DNA of 64,000 nucleotides from Psychrobacter proteolyticus. Its GTDB lineage: Bacteria > Pseudomonadota > Gammaproteobacteria > Pseudomonadales > Moraxellaceae. The translations under genes and the position numbers were made by a program. The notes under the pieces were generated by a model, which was given only the letters and a program-made list of their open reading frames with translations, was not told where the DNA came from and ran no database searches. Location: NCBI RefSeq assembly GCF_003350005.1, contig NZ_QLKS01000001.1, positions 849,946 through 913,945 of the forward strand, in the 5' to 3' direction. Each line of letters starts with the position of its first letter. The stretch's first letter is position 1. Shown here piece after piece: positions 28,341 to 41,064 of this stretch.

Positions 28341-30698
28341 CTATTTCGCTATGCGTTTTTTATCCGTATGAGAGGTTGATATCGTATTATCTAGCTCAAC
28401 CTCTGTCTTAAACCGTGTCAATCGTAGTGCATTCATGAGTACTGAGATGGAGCTAAGTGCCATAGCAGCGGCAGCAATCATCGGATTTAAAAACCCAAAC
28501 GCAGCAAGCGGAATACCAAGACAGTTATAAATGAAGGCAAAAAATAGATTTTGTTTAATATTGCGTAGTGTCGCTTGAGCGATTTTTTGTGCCGCATCGA
28601 TATGCATGAGCGACTCACCCATTAGACGTGCAGAGGCACTATGCTGAGCGACATCAGTCCCCTCAAACATCGCAAAGCTAGCATCGGCAGTAGCCATCGC
28701 TGGCGCATCGTTGACGCCGTCTCCTGCCATCGCTACCTTATGACCAGCAGTTTGCAATAGTGCAATTTGACTGGCCTTGTCACGTGGACTCATCTTGCCA
28801 TAAGCCTTATCAATACCCAACTGTCCTGCTACATGATCGACGACGGACTGCTTATCACCACTCATCAAAATGACATTGATACCCGCATCTTGTAGTGCAG
28901 CGATTGCTTGCGGCGTATCTGCCTTTAAGTCATCGGCTAGTGCAAACGCACCTAGTGGCTCATCATTGATACTAATCGCAACGGTACTGGCAATTTGCCA
29001 TACTTTTGGCATGAATCTTGGCAACGTCAAGTTCGCAAACTCTGCCGTACCCACTTTTATCAGCCCAAGACCTTCGATATTTGCTTGTATACCAGCGCCT
29101 TTTATCACACTGATGTCAGTCACATTAAATAGAGACAGTTGACGGTCTTTAGCTGTGTTTACCAGAGCAGTTGCTAATGGATGACTGGCATGCGCCTCGA
29201 CACTGGCCGCAATCTGCAATACATCATCCACAGCAAGCGATTTATCCACCATGACATGATCGACGATAGTAGGTTTACCAATCGTCAATGTGCCTGTTTT
29301 ATCGAGTACTACTGTATCAATATTACCTGCTGCTTCAAGACTTTGTGCATCCTTGAACCACACACCATGACGCGCGGCAACGCCCATACCAGCCATGATC
29401 GCCGCTGGCGTGGCCAAACCAAGCGCACAAGGACAAGCAATGACCAATACCGATACCGCGTGCATTAGTGCAGTATCAATCATACCTGTTAGCCACCATG
29501 TGACCCCAAAAGTAACCAACGCAATCGTTACCACTACAGGGACAAAAATAGCCGTTACTCGATCCGCGAGACGCGCTAGATTGGCTTTTGAGCCTTGTGC
29601 ATCACTCAACGCTTGTACCATATCGCCGAGTTTCGTATCACTGCCCTTTGCACTGACACGATACAGTAGACTGCCATTCTCTACCAAGGCACCTGCCAGC
29701 AATCCATCGCCTTGCTCTTTCTTGAGTGCGACTGATTCGCCAGTTAAATGACTCTCCACGCACCAACCGCTGCCTTCTATGACGGTACCATCTGTAGCGA
29801 CGCGACTGCCTTGCTTTGCACGTAGGATGTCACCTACTTGTACATCAGACAACGCAATATTGTGAAATTCACCATTTGGCTGCTGCTGCTCTACTTCATC
29901 AGGTGTCAATGACAATAGTAAATCAATACTGTTTAGGCTGTGCTTCTTGGTACGTTCCTCAAGATATTTACCTGTACGCACAAAGGCAATGACCATCACC
30001 CCTGCTTCAAAATATACGGCTGGGCTGTTACTAGCACCGTGTCCACCCAAATGCCCACTTTGCAATAGGCTGTTTAAAGTACCATCGCCGTGCGTGAGCC
30101 AAAGGTAAGTCGAATATACCCATATCGTCACGGTACCAATGACCACCAGCACATCCATATTGGCAAGGCCACCTTTTATAGATGCCCATGCGCTCTTATA
30201 AAACGGCAATGCCAAGCCAAACTGTACTACAGTCGCTAAAATAAATTGCACCCAGACTGGCAGCATCCACGCCATACCAAAACCCGCCAACATACCTGCC
30301 ATACCCACCAAAAATGGCACCAAACAAACCCATAATCCGATTAAACGCCATGGGTATTGAGTCGCGGTATCTTCGTCAGTCTGGGCAAACAAGCTATCGG
30401 CTGCCTGCACATTAGCCACAAAACCTGTTTTATTCACCCACTCCGTCACCTGTTCGGGCGTCGTTTGGGTTGGATCATAATCAACATTGGCAGTCTCGCC
30501 AGCAAAACTCACACTTACCTCGTACACCGAAGGCTTTTTGTTAAGCACCTTCTCGATTCTTGAGGCGCAGGCCTGACAAGTCATGCCATCAATCGCCAAT
30601 TGCAAATGCGCGCGTTGCGGTGTCAATGGCGTGTCGGACTCAACATCAGTTTCGACATCATAAGACTCATCTTTGGTAGTACGGGTGGTATCGTTCAT
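28341..30698 (-). CDS. copA: Cu(+)-exporting P-type ATPase
   Basis: P1B-type ATPase of 785 residues that pumps Cu(I) out of the cytoplasm. In order: a polar, acidic leader (1-33), one HMA domain with metal motif MTCQAC (Cys41, Cys44), membrane helices from about 117, the actuator TGES (319-322), the CPC transport site (422-424, ACPCALG), phosphorylated Asp466 in DKTGT, the SHPLATAL motif, and GDGVNDAPA. One HMA domain instead of two is common. It lies downstream of a CopZ-type chaperone but with its own 270-base upstream region holding an 8-base tandem repeat. No CueR-type operator or cueR gene was seen. Confidence 0.95.
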   Translation of the reverse strand: MNDTTRTTKDESYDVETDVESDTPLTPQRAHLQLAIDGMTCQACASRIEKVLNKKPSVYEVSVSFAGETANVDYDPTQTTPEQVTEWVNKTGFVANVQAADSLFAQTDEDTATQYPWRLIGLWVCLVPFLVGMAGMLAGFGMAWMLPVWVQFILATVVQFGLALPFYKSAWASIKGGLANMDVLVVIGTVTIWVYSTYLWLTHGDGTLNSLLQSGHLGGHGASNSPAVYFEAGVMVIAFVRTGKYLEERTKKHSLNSIDLLLSLTPDEVEQQQPNGEFHNIALSDVQVGDILRAKQGSRVATDGTVIEGSGWCVESHLTGESVALKKEQGDGLLAGALVENGSLLYRVSAKGSDTKLGDMVQALSDAQGSKANLARLADRVTAIFVPVVVTIALVTFGVTWWLTGMIDTALMHAVSVLVIACPCALGLATPAAIMAGMGVAARHGVWFKDAQSLEAAGNIDTVVLDKTGTLTIGKPTIVDHVMVDKSLAVDDVLQIAASVEAHASHPLATALVNTAKDRQLSLFNVTDISVIKGAGIQANIEGLGLIKVGTAEFANLTLPRFMPKVWQIASTVAISINDEPLGAFALADDLKADTPQAIAALQDAGINVILMSGDKQSVVDHVAGQLGIDKAYGKMSPRDKASQIALLQTAGHKVAMAGDGVNDAPAMATADASFAMFEGTDVAQHSASARLMGESLMHIDAAQKIAQATLRNIKQNLFFAFIYNCLGIPLAAFGFLNPMIAAAAMALSSISVLMNALRLTRFKTEVELDNTISTSHTDKKRIAK

Positions 30699-30821
30699 AA
30701 ATAAAACTCGTCATGGTGCCTATAAATTTGTAGGAACCACGATAAAATATCAGTGGGTGGGCAAAAAATTCAAATAAAGCAATTAGGTAATATCGTATTC
30801 AGTATGAGTATTTTAGACAAA

Positions 30822-30861
30822 GTAGCAATGTAGCAATGTAGCAATGTAGCAATGTAGCAAT
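30822..30861. repeat. five tandem copies of an 8-base unit upstream of copA
   Basis: GTAGCAAT repeated five times without error, about 125-165 bases before the copA start. The unit is not a multiple of three and lies outside any gene; copy number may vary by slippage. Confidence 0.95.
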
Positions 30862-30904
30862 ATATCAAAGTATCGAGACTGAATACTCGTAATCGTTAAT
30901 CATT

Positions 30905-30946
30905 AAAAAACCAGCTATCATGCTTGTAATAACATGTTAGCTGGTT
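30905..30946 (-). terminator. copZ terminator
   Basis: Arms AACCAGCTA/TAGCTGGTT with further inner pairing; T6 follows on the minus strand. It separates copZ from copA. Confidence 0.85.
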
Positions 30947-30966
30947 CTTTACATAGAAGATGAGAT

Positions 30967-31191
30967 TTATGAGTTAGCAACTGTCGCCTCAAATCCCGCA
31001 TCGTCGATAACTGAAGCAATAGCCTCTGCACTGGTTTTGTTATCATCAAAGGTTATCGTCGCTAGGTTATCAGCGAGGTCAACGGTAATAGTTTCTAATC
31101 CATCAATATCGGCTGTTGCTGTATGTACGCTTGCTACGCATCCGCCACAAGTCATACCGTCAATTTTAATAATACGTGTTTGATCTGCCAT
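30967..31191 (-). CDS. copZ: CopZ-type copper chaperone
   Basis: A 74-residue HMA-domain protein that carries Cu(I) to CopA or to a regulator. The metal site is GMTCGGC near residue 12, with the beta-alpha-beta-beta-alpha-beta pattern ending DDAGFEATVANS. The start at 31191 is set by AAGGAG six bases upstream; an upstream in-frame codon would add 11 residues (MLITNKNKEPN) without family support. It is separated from copA by a terminator, so the two are probably transcribed independently. Confidence 0.92.
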   Translation of the reverse strand: MADQTRIIKIDGMTCGGCVASVHTATADIDGLETITVDLADNLATITFDDNKTSAEAIASVIDDAGFEATVANS

Positions 31192-31445
31192 ATTGGGCTC
31201 CTTATTTTTATTAGTAATGAGCAACTCTAATAGTGATTCTGTTAATACTTACTTTGATATCTTTTAAGTTATCAAAGTAAGAGCAACTATCAAAGCTACA
31301 TTAAATAAGCATAAGCCCTATTATCCTCGACAACAAGACCGTTTGGTTGTTGCTTTATTAACGAAATGCTATTAACGAGACAGGAACTTATTAATAAAAA
31401 CGTAAAAGAGCGCATCGACAAGTTTATAACAATAGCTATTTGTGA

Positions 31446-31703
31446 TTATAAATCGTTATGGTGCGGGTTCTGCGGTGAATCAATCGGAAATGGCTGAGTC
31501 ACATAATCCACCATACTAATCGCTGCTGTTAAGGCATGGATACTAGTATCTGTATCATCATAGCTTACCGTTGCGACATTATGCTTAGGATCCAAATTAA
31601 TAGCCGTCACGCCTGAGATCTTTTTAAGAGCGGTCATCACACTATCTATGCCTTCTGCATCATCGATATTTTCGATGCTTACTTGCGCCATCTGAATTGC
31701 CAT
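31446..31703 (-). CDS. HMA-like protein lacking metal-binding cysteines
   Basis: An 85-residue protein that aligns along its length with the nearby CopZ: VSIENIDDAEGIDSV against IKIDGMTCGGCVASV, and NVATVSYDD against NLATITFDD. The CxxC is replaced by D-A-E-G and there is no cysteine at all, so copper transfer of the usual kind is not possible. A polar C-terminal tail (PFPIDSPQNPHHNDL) holds two adjacent His. The start at 31703 has GAGGG about eight bases upstream. It begins 27 bases after the kdsA stop, so it is probably translated from the kdsA transcript. A protein-binding or regulatory role is possible; function is unknown. Confidence 0.78.
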   Translation of the reverse strand: MAIQMAQVSIENIDDAEGIDSVMTALKKISGVTAINLDPKHNVATVSYDDTDTSIHALTAAISMVDYVTQPFPIDSPQNPHHNDL

Positions 31704-31730
31704 TGTATAGCCCTCTTATTACGTACCGTA

Positions 31731-32744
<1,014 letters not shown>

Positions 32745-32750
32745 TTAAGC

Positions 32751-32785
32751 AAAAAAAAAGACCAATCCGAAGATCAGTCTTTTTT
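32751..32785 (-). terminator. pyrG terminator with UUCG loop
   Basis: On the minus strand, GACTGATC-TTCG-GATTGGTC is followed by T9; the arms pair fully when two G-U pairs are allowed. Confidence 0.85.
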
Positions 32786-32840
32786 ATAATAAATACTTTT
32801 ACCTTGCACTACATTATATAGAGTTACTCTATTATAAGAA

Positions 32841-34592
<1,752 letters not shown>

Positions 34593-34615
34593 CTATTATT
34601 AAAACGCTGCACAAC

Positions 34616-34647
34616 AAAAAACTCACCCCGAAGGATGAGTTTTTTTA
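34616..34647 (-). terminator. porin terminator with UUCG loop
   Basis: On the minus strand CTCATCC-TTCG-GGGTGAG followed by T6, about 20 bases past the porin stop. Confidence 0.9.
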
Positions 34648-34667
34648 AAATCAGATTCTAGTTTTTA

Positions 34668-35732
34668 CTAGAACAAGTATTCTAGACCAGTACCAACTAC
34701 GACTACTTGTGCATCGCCTCTTACACCAGTAAGTATAGGGTCTTCGTTAGTGCCTGAATTGTATTCATAGCCAACATTATCAGCATTGTTTACGCCAGCA
34801 TAGGCATGAGCAATGATGTTATCTTTAAACATATATTTACCACCAACAACGATTTGATCAGAATCAGCGTTATCAACGCCATCTAAGTTGTTAGTTTTGT
34901 TGTATTGTGCATATAAAGATGCTGGACGGGCAAAGTTATTTAGACCCATTTGAGCACTAACAACTAGACCTTTCTCTTTTTCAGAGCCGTAGTCATAATC
35001 GCCTACTTGGTATAGTGCGCCTAGCTGTACTGGATAAGCCATGTACTTGCCTAAATCAACAGTAGCAGTACCACGGATGATGTCACCATCGATGTTTTGG
35101 TCTTTATCGTATGCAACACCAGCTGTGAAACCAGTACCTTGATCGAATAACATCGCAACACCAAAACCAGCATCATCGTTACCATTCTGATCATCAGAGC
35201 TATACATAGCAGACAACTGTAGTGGTAGACCGTCATACTTTGGTGCAGTCCAAATGACTGAACTATTGATACGGCCGCTATCCGCCATGTTTAGAGCACT
35301 AACAACTTCGCTTTCATTTTCAGTTTGGCCTAGGTTATCCCAGTAACCTTGGTTAACAACCACGTTATCGATACGAGCTAGGCTTGATTGGTTTTTACCA
35401 ACACGGAACTCACCAAACTGCTTGTTTACAACACCTAGATATGTGTCACGGTTAGTAAAAGTAGCGTTATCGCCATCAATGCTTGTGCCATACTCTAGAC
35501 GGTAAATAACATCAGTATTAGCAGTCATGGCTTCAGAACCTTTAAGACCAATACGTGAAGCATGAGAGTTAATGTTTACAGTATCTTCATCATACATGTT
35601 GCCAGCAGGGCCATCAAATTCAGCATTCTCATAGTCAGCTGCTAGAAAAGCTTTACCATATAGAGTTGGTGCTGCATTGGCTGCAGATACAGATAGGGCT
35701 GCGATTGCTGTAGCTAAAAGTAGTTTTTTCAT
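34668..35732 (-). CDS. outer-membrane porin, Gram-negative trimeric type
   Basis: Outer-membrane channel of 354 residues. The signal peptide is residues 1-20 (MKKLLLATAIAALSVSAANA), cut before APTLYGKAF. The mature part alternates in the beta-strand pattern of general porins, with the GLKGSEAM and YRLEYGTS strands, an acidic loop 3 region, and a C-terminal LEYLF ending in Phe, the usual signal for the BAM complex. The start at 35732 has GGAGAT seven bases upstream; an in-frame start 72 bases earlier would spoil the signal peptide. Solute selectivity cannot be read. It has a long upstream region (610 bases). Confidence 0.92.
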   Translation of the reverse strand: MKKLLLATAIAALSVSAANAAPTLYGKAFLAADYENAEFDGPAGNMYDEDTVNINSHASRIGLKGSEAMTANTDVIYRLEYGTSIDGDNATFTNRDTYLGVVNKQFGEFRVGKNQSSLARIDNVVVNQGYWDNLGQTENESEVVSALNMADSGRINSSVIWTAPKYDGLPLQLSAMYSSDDQNGNDDAGFGVAMLFDQGTGFTAGVAYDKDQNIDGDIIRGTATVDLGKYMAYPVQLGALYQVGDYDYGSEKEKGLVVSAQMGLNNFARPASLYAQYNKTNNLDGVDNADSDQIVVGGKYMFKDNIIAHAYAGVNNADNVGYEYNSGTNEDPILTGVRGDAQVVVVGTGLEYLF

Positions 35733-36342
35733 GGGGTATCTCCACTTTACAATTGTAGTAATGAGCAAGCTATTATTAGCTGGCGCCCATAATGGTATCG
35801 TCACAAATCCTCAAAGATATAATGTGTAACTGGCTACCGAGATTAGTCAGAAACAAGTGTGGCGAAGTTCTATTACAGTAAGATGAAAAAAACCATGATT
35901 TACATAACTGGGATTAAAAAAGTAACTGCCATGTAATCTTTAGTTTTTATCCTTCCTTTGCGTAACATCCGTTACCAAACTCATACTTCGAGTACAAGCA
36001 TAACAACTTTGACATAATTTGCAACATATTTTTTTGCCTTTTCGATACAGCTCTTATCAAATAACAGACGCTTTATTTTATTTGAACGATTGTGAAAAAA
36101 CTTCTACTTACTCAATTAGATACGAATAATATTGGTTAATACGATTACTAATATTCTTAAATTTTCATAATAAACATCAAATAATTGTCCAAAGTAAAAC
36201 GCTATTTACTCATAAATAAACAGCGCTAATTAAGGAGTTGATAATCCATTTGAGCAGATTTATTAGTTACAAATGAGCAAGACTAACTATTATACTTACT
36301 CATCTAGTATGCTCAAATAGGTGTCATATTTATTCTATGGTT
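35733..36342. other. long intergenic region upstream of porin
   Basis: About 610 AT-rich bases between glcB (upstream on the minus strand) and the porin. It should contain the porin promoter and control sites; porin genes are commonly regulated. I could not pick a confident promoter, terminator for glcB, or sRNA. Confidence 0.5.
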
Positions 36343-38541
36343 CTAAGCGTTTGCTTTAAGATCCAGACGTGCTTGATGCAACAATGGCTCAGTATAACCA
36401 CTAGGCTGCGCGCGTCCTTTGAATACTAAATCGCAGGCGGCTTTGAATGCATAAGAGCTATCCAAGTTATCTGCCATCGATTGATAGTCATCATCGCCTG
36501 CATTTTGTTCATCAACGACCTTGGCCATGCGTTTCATCGTATCTATCACTTGCTGCTCACTAACCACGCCATGATGCAACCAGTTAGCAATATGTTGGCT
36601 TGAGATACGCAAAGTAGCACGATCTTCCATGAGACCGACATCGTTGATATCAGGCACCTTGGAGCAACCAACGCCTTGATTTACCCAGCGTACGACATAA
36701 CCCAAGATACCTTGAGCATTGTTTTCAAGCTCTTGCTGCTTTTCTTCGTCAGTCCAGTCGGTATTTTTTGCTAATGGAATGGTCAAGATGTCATCCAAGC
36801 TAGCACGCTCGCGTGATTTTAGCGTGTCTTGTACATCAGCCACGCTCACTTGATGATAGTGTATGCTATGCAAGGTAGCGCCCGTTGGGGATGGTACCCA
36901 CGCAGTGCTGGCACCAGACTTAGGATGAGCAGCCTTAGTATCCATCATCTCTTTCATCTCATCAGGCTTAGCCCACATGCCCTTACCGATTTGCGCGCGA
37001 CCTTGTAGGCCTGTCTCTAGGCCGATATCGACGTTCCACTGCTCATAAGCAGGCTGCCATGCTTGCGATTTCATCTCGCCTTTTGGTACAAATGGACCTG
37101 CATTCATGCTGGTATGCATCTCATCACCAGTACGGTCTAAGAAACCTGTGTTAATGAATATAACGCGCTCTTTGGCTTGGCGGATTGCTTCTTTTAAGTT
37201 GACCGTCATACGGCGCTCTTCATCCATGATGCCGATTTTGAGCGTATTGCGTTCTAGACCTAACAAGTCTTCTGACGCATTAAATAAGTCATTAGCCATT
37301 TTAACTTCTTCAGGACCATGCATTTTTGGCTTCACGATATACATTGAGCCTTGACGTGAGTTTGATAGCTCGTTTTTGCCTTTAATATCATTAAGTGATA
37401 ATAGTGGCGTGATTAAACCATCCATTAAGCCTTCAAATATTTGCTCTTGACCATCACCAAAATCGACCAAAATAGCAGGATTCTGCATCAAGTGACCGAC
37501 GTTACGAATTAATAATAGCGAACGACCTGGCAAGATCAGCTTGCCACCATCTGGCGTGTTATATTCACGATCTGGGTTTTGCTTGCGTGTACGCGTTTTG
37601 CCGCCTTTTTCAAAGGTTTCCTGTAGGTCGCTATTCATCAAGCCAAGCCAATTACGATAAACTTCGACTTTCTCTGCTGCATCTACAGCAGCGACTGAAT
37701 CTTCACAATCCTGAATGGCTGTCATGGCCGATTCAAGCAGTACATCCTTGATATTTGCTGGATCGTCTTTACCCACTGGATGATTACTATCGATTTGAAT
37801 CTCAGCATGCAAGCCGTTGTTCTTTAACAGTACACCTGTAGGAGCTTCAGCGTCACCGACAAAACCGACAAACTTAGCCGTATCTTTTAGCTCAGTACTG
37901 CTATCACCTTGTACGACTTCTAGCTTGCCATCGACTACTTTAAAACCAGTCACATCATTGTAAGAACCTGATGCTAATGTAAAGTGCTCATCTAAGAACG
38001 CTTTGGCGTAAGCCACAACAGCAGCGCCGCGAGTAGGATTATAGCTACCACCCGCTTCTTGGCCATTATCACTGCTGATAACATCGGTACCATACAACGC
38101 ATCGTATAAACTACCCCATCGTGCGTTGGTCGCGTTAAGCGCATAACGAGCATTACGAACTGGTACGACCAGCTGCGGCCCTGCGATGTGCGCGATTTCG
38201 TCATCGACGTTTTTGGTATCAACCGTAAATGCTTCGCCTTCAGGTAGCAAATAACCAATTTCTTGTAGGAATGTCTTATAAGCTGGATAGTCGATTTCAC
38301 CATCTTTTGCAGGATTATCTAAGTGCCATTGGTCAATTTGCGCTTGAATCTTGTCACGAGTTTCCAATAGTGCTTTATTGCGAGGGGTAAACTCTTTAAT
38401 AACCTTTTCGAAACCTGACCAATAATCGTCTGAATCCACACCGACTTTCGGTAGCACTTCGTTTTCAATAAAGTCATATAACTGCTGATCGATGGCAAGA
38501 CTGCCTTTTTGAATACGATTGGTGTTAGAAGACTGGCTCAT
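36343..38541 (-). CDS. glcB: malate synthase G
   Basis: Second enzyme of the glyoxylate shunt: condenses glyoxylate with acetyl-CoA to malate. At 732 residues it is the monomeric G form. Family features: [26 protein letters not shown] near the N-terminus, [11 protein letters not shown] (metal Glu and Asp), [33 protein letters not shown], and the PSPTGATLH and [13 protein letters not shown] segments. AAGGAT lies six bases before the ATG. It stands alone; isocitrate lyase is 20 kb away, so coordination, if any, is through shared regulators. Confidence 0.98.
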   Translation of the reverse strand: MSQSSNTNRIQKGSLAIDQQLYDFIENEVLPKVGVDSDDYWSGFEKVIKEFTPRNKALLETRDKIQAQIDQWHLDNPAKDGEIDYPAYKTFLQEIGYLLPEGEAFTVDTKNVDDEIAHIAGPQLVVPVRNARYALNATNARWGSLYDALYGTDVISSDNGQEAGGSYNPTRGAAVVAYAKAFLDEHFTLASGSYNDVTGFKVVDGKLEVVQGDSSTELKDTAKFVGFVGDAEAPTGVLLKNNGLHAEIQIDSNHPVGKDDPANIKDVLLESAMTAIQDCEDSVAAVDAAEKVEVYRNWLGLMNSDLQETFEKGGKTRTRKQNPDREYNTPDGGKLILPGRSLLLIRNVGHLMQNPAILVDFGDGQEQIFEGLMDGLITPLLSLNDIKGKNELSNSRQGSMYIVKPKMHGPEEVKMANDLFNASEDLLGLERNTLKIGIMDEERRMTVNLKEAIRQAKERVIFINTGFLDRTGDEMHTSMNAGPFVPKGEMKSQAWQPAYEQWNVDIGLETGLQGRAQIGKGMWAKPDEMKEMMDTKAAHPKSGASTAWVPSPTGATLHSIHYHQVSVADVQDTLKSRERASLDDILTIPLAKNTDWTDEEKQQELENNAQGILGYVVRWVNQGVGCSKVPDINDVGLMEDRATLRISSQHIANWLHHGVVSEQQVIDTMKRMAKVVDEQNAGDDDYQSMADNLDSSYAFKAACDLVFKGRAQPSGYTEPLLHQARLDLKANA

Positions 38542-39092
38542 ATTGTTATCCTTATCTGCTCGTGAGGGGTACTAATACTGAGTTGTGACAGTAACTGTTT
38601 AAGATTTTTTAATCTTGTGAGGTTTTAAACGTTCATATCTCATTCATTGTGGAATCTTTGATTCTCTAATTTTTCTACAAAGATATATCTACAATTTTTA
38701 TGTTCTAATAAAAGGTAATCTATTGATATCAGGTTTGCTCTTTACTAATAGCACATCATAAAAGTAAGACGAAATGCTTAAATAGCAAAATCTCATCCTA
38801 CTATCAAATAATGAAATTAACAAGGAAACACCATTCACTAAGTAAATACTTAGGCTGTTTAATAATGATAATGTATAAGCGGCCTACTCTAAGAGCTATA
38901 ATCATCATCTAGGAAATAGATGCAGCAACGTTAATATAAACAGTAAGTAATCATTAACACCTTTAATTATGCTTAACCGTTATCTATTAATAAACACCTA
39001 TTGATGACTGTCAGTTATTTAGCATCGTATCTAGGTCAGACTAACGATATAATTACTCGTATTACCATTCATAAATAAAGCTTCCTTAGACT
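38542..39092. other. divergent intergenic region glcB / miaE
   Basis: About 551 very AT-rich bases. It should hold both promoters. No reading frame, strong dyad or repeat was recognised. Confidence 0.5.
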
Positions 39093-39890
39093 ATGACTAT
39101 CAATCAACAAGACCTCGCAACATTACAATCAACAGCAAATACTATAGATAACGATAGTATCGAGAAAAAATCTGTCGAAGAAAATGTTTCTCAAACTGTA
39201 AATAATAGTGCTGAAGCAAATCTAACCGAAAAAGAGCTGCCTGAAGAAGATAGCATCGATATTACGCATCTACGTACTCCTATAAAGGTAGACTTATCTC
39301 CTGTTTACAACTTCTTAGGGGCTCGAACCACGCAAGCTTGGGTAAATGCTGCGATTGAAAACCTACCTATGATCATTCAAGACCATGCCAACTGCGAAAA
39401 AAAGGCCGCTGGTACTGCGATGAATTTGATATTTCGTTATGAGTTCTCGTATGACTTGCAGCGTAAACTCGCACAGCTGATACGAGAAGAGATGCTGCAC
39501 TACGAGCAAGTACTGGGTATCATGAATGAGCGCGGTCAAGAGTGGAAATATCTAAGTGCTGGACGCTACGCCAAAGGTATGTTGAAGCACAAACGCACTT
39601 ACGAGCCAGCAGCAATGGTTGATGTATTAATAATTGGGGCATTTATTGAGGCGCGCTCTTGTGAGCGTTTTGCAGCATTGGCCGAAGTCATCGATGATGA
39701 GCGTTTGGCAAAATATTATCGTTATCTACTCAAGTCAGAGAGCCGTCATTTCGAAGATTATCTTGCGCTTGCTCAATCATTGTCAGATGAGAATATAGAC
39801 GAGCGAGTCGCGTTCTTTAAAGAAGTAGAAGCTGAATTAATCAGTAGCCCAGATGCTGAGCTACGCTTTCACAGTGGTACACCTGCTTAA
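39093..39890 (+). CDS. miaE: tRNA-(ms2io6A)-hydroxylase with N-terminal extension
   Basis: Ferritin-like diiron monooxygenase that hydroxylates ms2i6A37 in tRNAs reading U-starting codons; 265 residues. The core (about 62-265) shows the paired iron-binding helices: 'DHANCEKKAAGTA', 'REEMLHYEQV', 'FIEARSCERF' and 'SESRHFEDY'. About 60 residues precede the core; they are polar and acidic (Asn, Glu, Asp and Ser rich) and not part of the usual enzyme. The ATG at 39093 has no strong SD, but no better in-frame start lies before the core. It is divergent from glcB and ends in a long hairpin. Confidence 0.94.
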   Translation: MTINQQDLATLQSTANTIDNDSIEKKSVEENVSQTVNNSAEANLTEKELPEEDSIDITHLRTPIKVDLSPVYNFLGARTTQAWVNAAIENLPMIIQDHANCEKKAAGTAMNLIFRYEFSYDLQRKLAQLIREEMLHYEQVLGIMNERGQEWKYLSAGRYAKGMLKHKRTYEPAAMVDVLIIGAFIEARSCERFAALAEVIDDERLAKYYRYLLKSESRHFEDYLALAQSLSDENIDERVAFFKEVEAELISSPDAELRFHSGTPA

Positions 39891-39950
39891 AGCACATGCC
39901 TTACCTAAATATATTTACCTATATAATGTAAAACCGAAAATGTAGGAAGC

Positions 39951-40019
39951 AAAAAAAGGCACTGTGTTTGATATGAGTTATATACTCTTACCAAACACAG
40001 TGCCTTTTTATCTATGTAC
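39951..40019. terminator. long bidirectional terminator, miaE / small-protein cluster
   Basis: Eighteen-base arms (AAAAAGGCACTGTGTTTG and complement) around a 21-base loop that itself contains GAGT...ACTC. It lies between convergent units. Confidence 0.93.
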
Positions 40020-40068
40020 AAATGCCTATTTATGTACAAATACTAATAGCTATTTATATAGTGAATTC

Positions 40069-40269
40069 TTACTTGTCATCTTCCATCAATGGACTATCAT
40101 ACTGTTTGTTACTCTTAGCGACATTATGCGGATCATGGTCTTCCGTAGCCTTTTCTGCTGCAGCTGGATTTACCTTTTGTAATGCATCATCAGGGACAAT
40201 ACCATTATTATCATCTGCATCTTTCAAATTATGATCGTTGTTAACGCTTTCATTATGTGAGTTATTCAT
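40069..40269 (-). CDS. small acidic disordered protein, 66 residues
   Basis: Not recognised. It has no hydrophobic segment, no Cys, Trp or Phe, one Tyr, and many Asn (11) and Asp/Glu (15 of 66). It is predicted by composition to be intrinsically disordered. The ATG at 40269 is preceded by GGGAG-like bases (AGGGAGTACCA on the minus strand), a good SD. It is the last of four similar small genes on the minus strand (gaps of 72, 60 and 63 bases), ending at the hairpin at 39951-40019. Composition suggests a hydrophilin-like stress or osmotic role, but this is inference. Confidence 0.7.
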   Translation of the reverse strand: MNNSHNESVNNDHNLKDADDNNGIVPDDALQKVNPAAAEKATEDHDPHNVAKSNKQYDSPLMEDDK

Positions 40270-40341
40270 TGGTACTCCCTACTATGATAATTACTCGTCT
40301 AATCCCAAAAACTCTATATATGTGTCGAAATTTATACCTAT

Positions 40342-40668
40342 TTAATCTTTCTCATCAGGATTTAAGATACGAGTTTGTGCGTTATCAATGTTGGCATAAC
40401 GATTCAAATCATTAATACCTTCACTCTTTGGTGCTGCACTACCGACAGTATCTTCATTAATATTATCGTCAAATGCGGTACTTCCTTCTTGATCACGACG
40501 ATCTGGTTGGCGCGCTGGATTGTCATTATCATTTACGTGTTCTGAGTCGACAACAGACTCATCAAAAGTATCAGTTCCTTTGTTCTCAGTGGTATTTCTC
40601 TCAATTGCACTATGATCGTCAGATCCTAGTACTTTTTTCTTGTCTATTGCTGAGTCTTTGGCTTGCAT
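40342..40668 (-). CDS. small acidic disordered protein, 108 residues
   Basis: Not recognised. It has no Cys or Trp, two Phe, one Tyr; Asp plus Glu make up about 26 of 108 residues, Arg plus Lys about 13. There is no membrane segment or signal peptide. The start at 40668 (MQAKDSAID) has GAGG eight bases upstream; the ATG at 40674 is too close to that SD. Its C-terminal region, with INDLNRYANIDNAQTRILNPDEKD minus its last residues, is the least simple part and may hold a conserved motif. Third gene of the four-gene run. Confidence 0.72.
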   Translation of the reverse strand: MQAKDSAIDKKKVLGSDDHSAIERNTTENKGTDTFDESVVDSEHVNDNDNPARQPDRRDQEGSTAFDDNINEDTVGSAAPKSEGINDLNRYANIDNAQTRILNPDEKD

Positions 40669-40734
40669 TATCATATCCTCTTTTTATATTTATAATTTTG
40701 TCGATTTGGTTAGCACACTGTTATCTGTAACCCT

Positions 40735-41001
40735 TTACTCATTACCTTTTTGGCTCAAGTCGTAGGCACTTAGTTCTGCTGCATTCTTGCCACCAGCTGG
40801 AAGATTCTCTTCTTTACGTGGATCAGCATAAACCTCGTCTGTCTCTTGTGAGTCTTGCTCAGGGCCATCAATTTCAGGCTTGTGCTTGCGCCCTGCATAG
40901 CTATCTTTAGGGTTTTCTAGTTCATTATCAGCAGGGTCATCCACGATTACTTTTTCTTCTGTTTCCGTTGCTACTGGTGCTATAGATTCTTGCATAGTCA
41001 T
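40735..41001 (-). CDS. small acidic disordered protein, 88 residues
   Basis: Not recognised. No Cys, Trp or Phe; three Tyr; Asp plus Glu about 23 of 88. Polar throughout, with Pro and Gly scattered and no hydrophobic helix. Start at 41001 has GAGG about eight bases upstream; the ATG at 40995 is a weaker option. Second gene of the run. The segment 'AGGKNAAELSAYDLSQKGNE' near the C-terminus is the only part that looks able to form a helix. Confidence 0.72.
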   Translation of the reverse strand: MTMQESIAPVATETEEKVIVDDPADNELENPKDSYAGRKHKPEIDGPEQDSQETDEVYADPRKEENLPAGGKNAAELSAYDLSQKGNE

Positions 41002-41064
41002 GGCGCGTCCCTCGCTTTATTATTGGTTATTATTAATTATTAGGTAGATGTTCGATGTTATAGA

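Noticed and set aside
29181-29751. Plus-strand frames of 95 and 118 codons opposite copA
   Set aside because: They mirror the copA coding pattern and look like chance antisense frames.
30822-30861. Short regular repeat as a CRISPR array
   Set aside because: The 8-base units are directly adjacent with no spacers, and no cas gene is present.
31446-31703. HMA-like gene as an ordinary copper chaperone
   Set aside because: It has no cysteine, so the CxxC metal site is missing.
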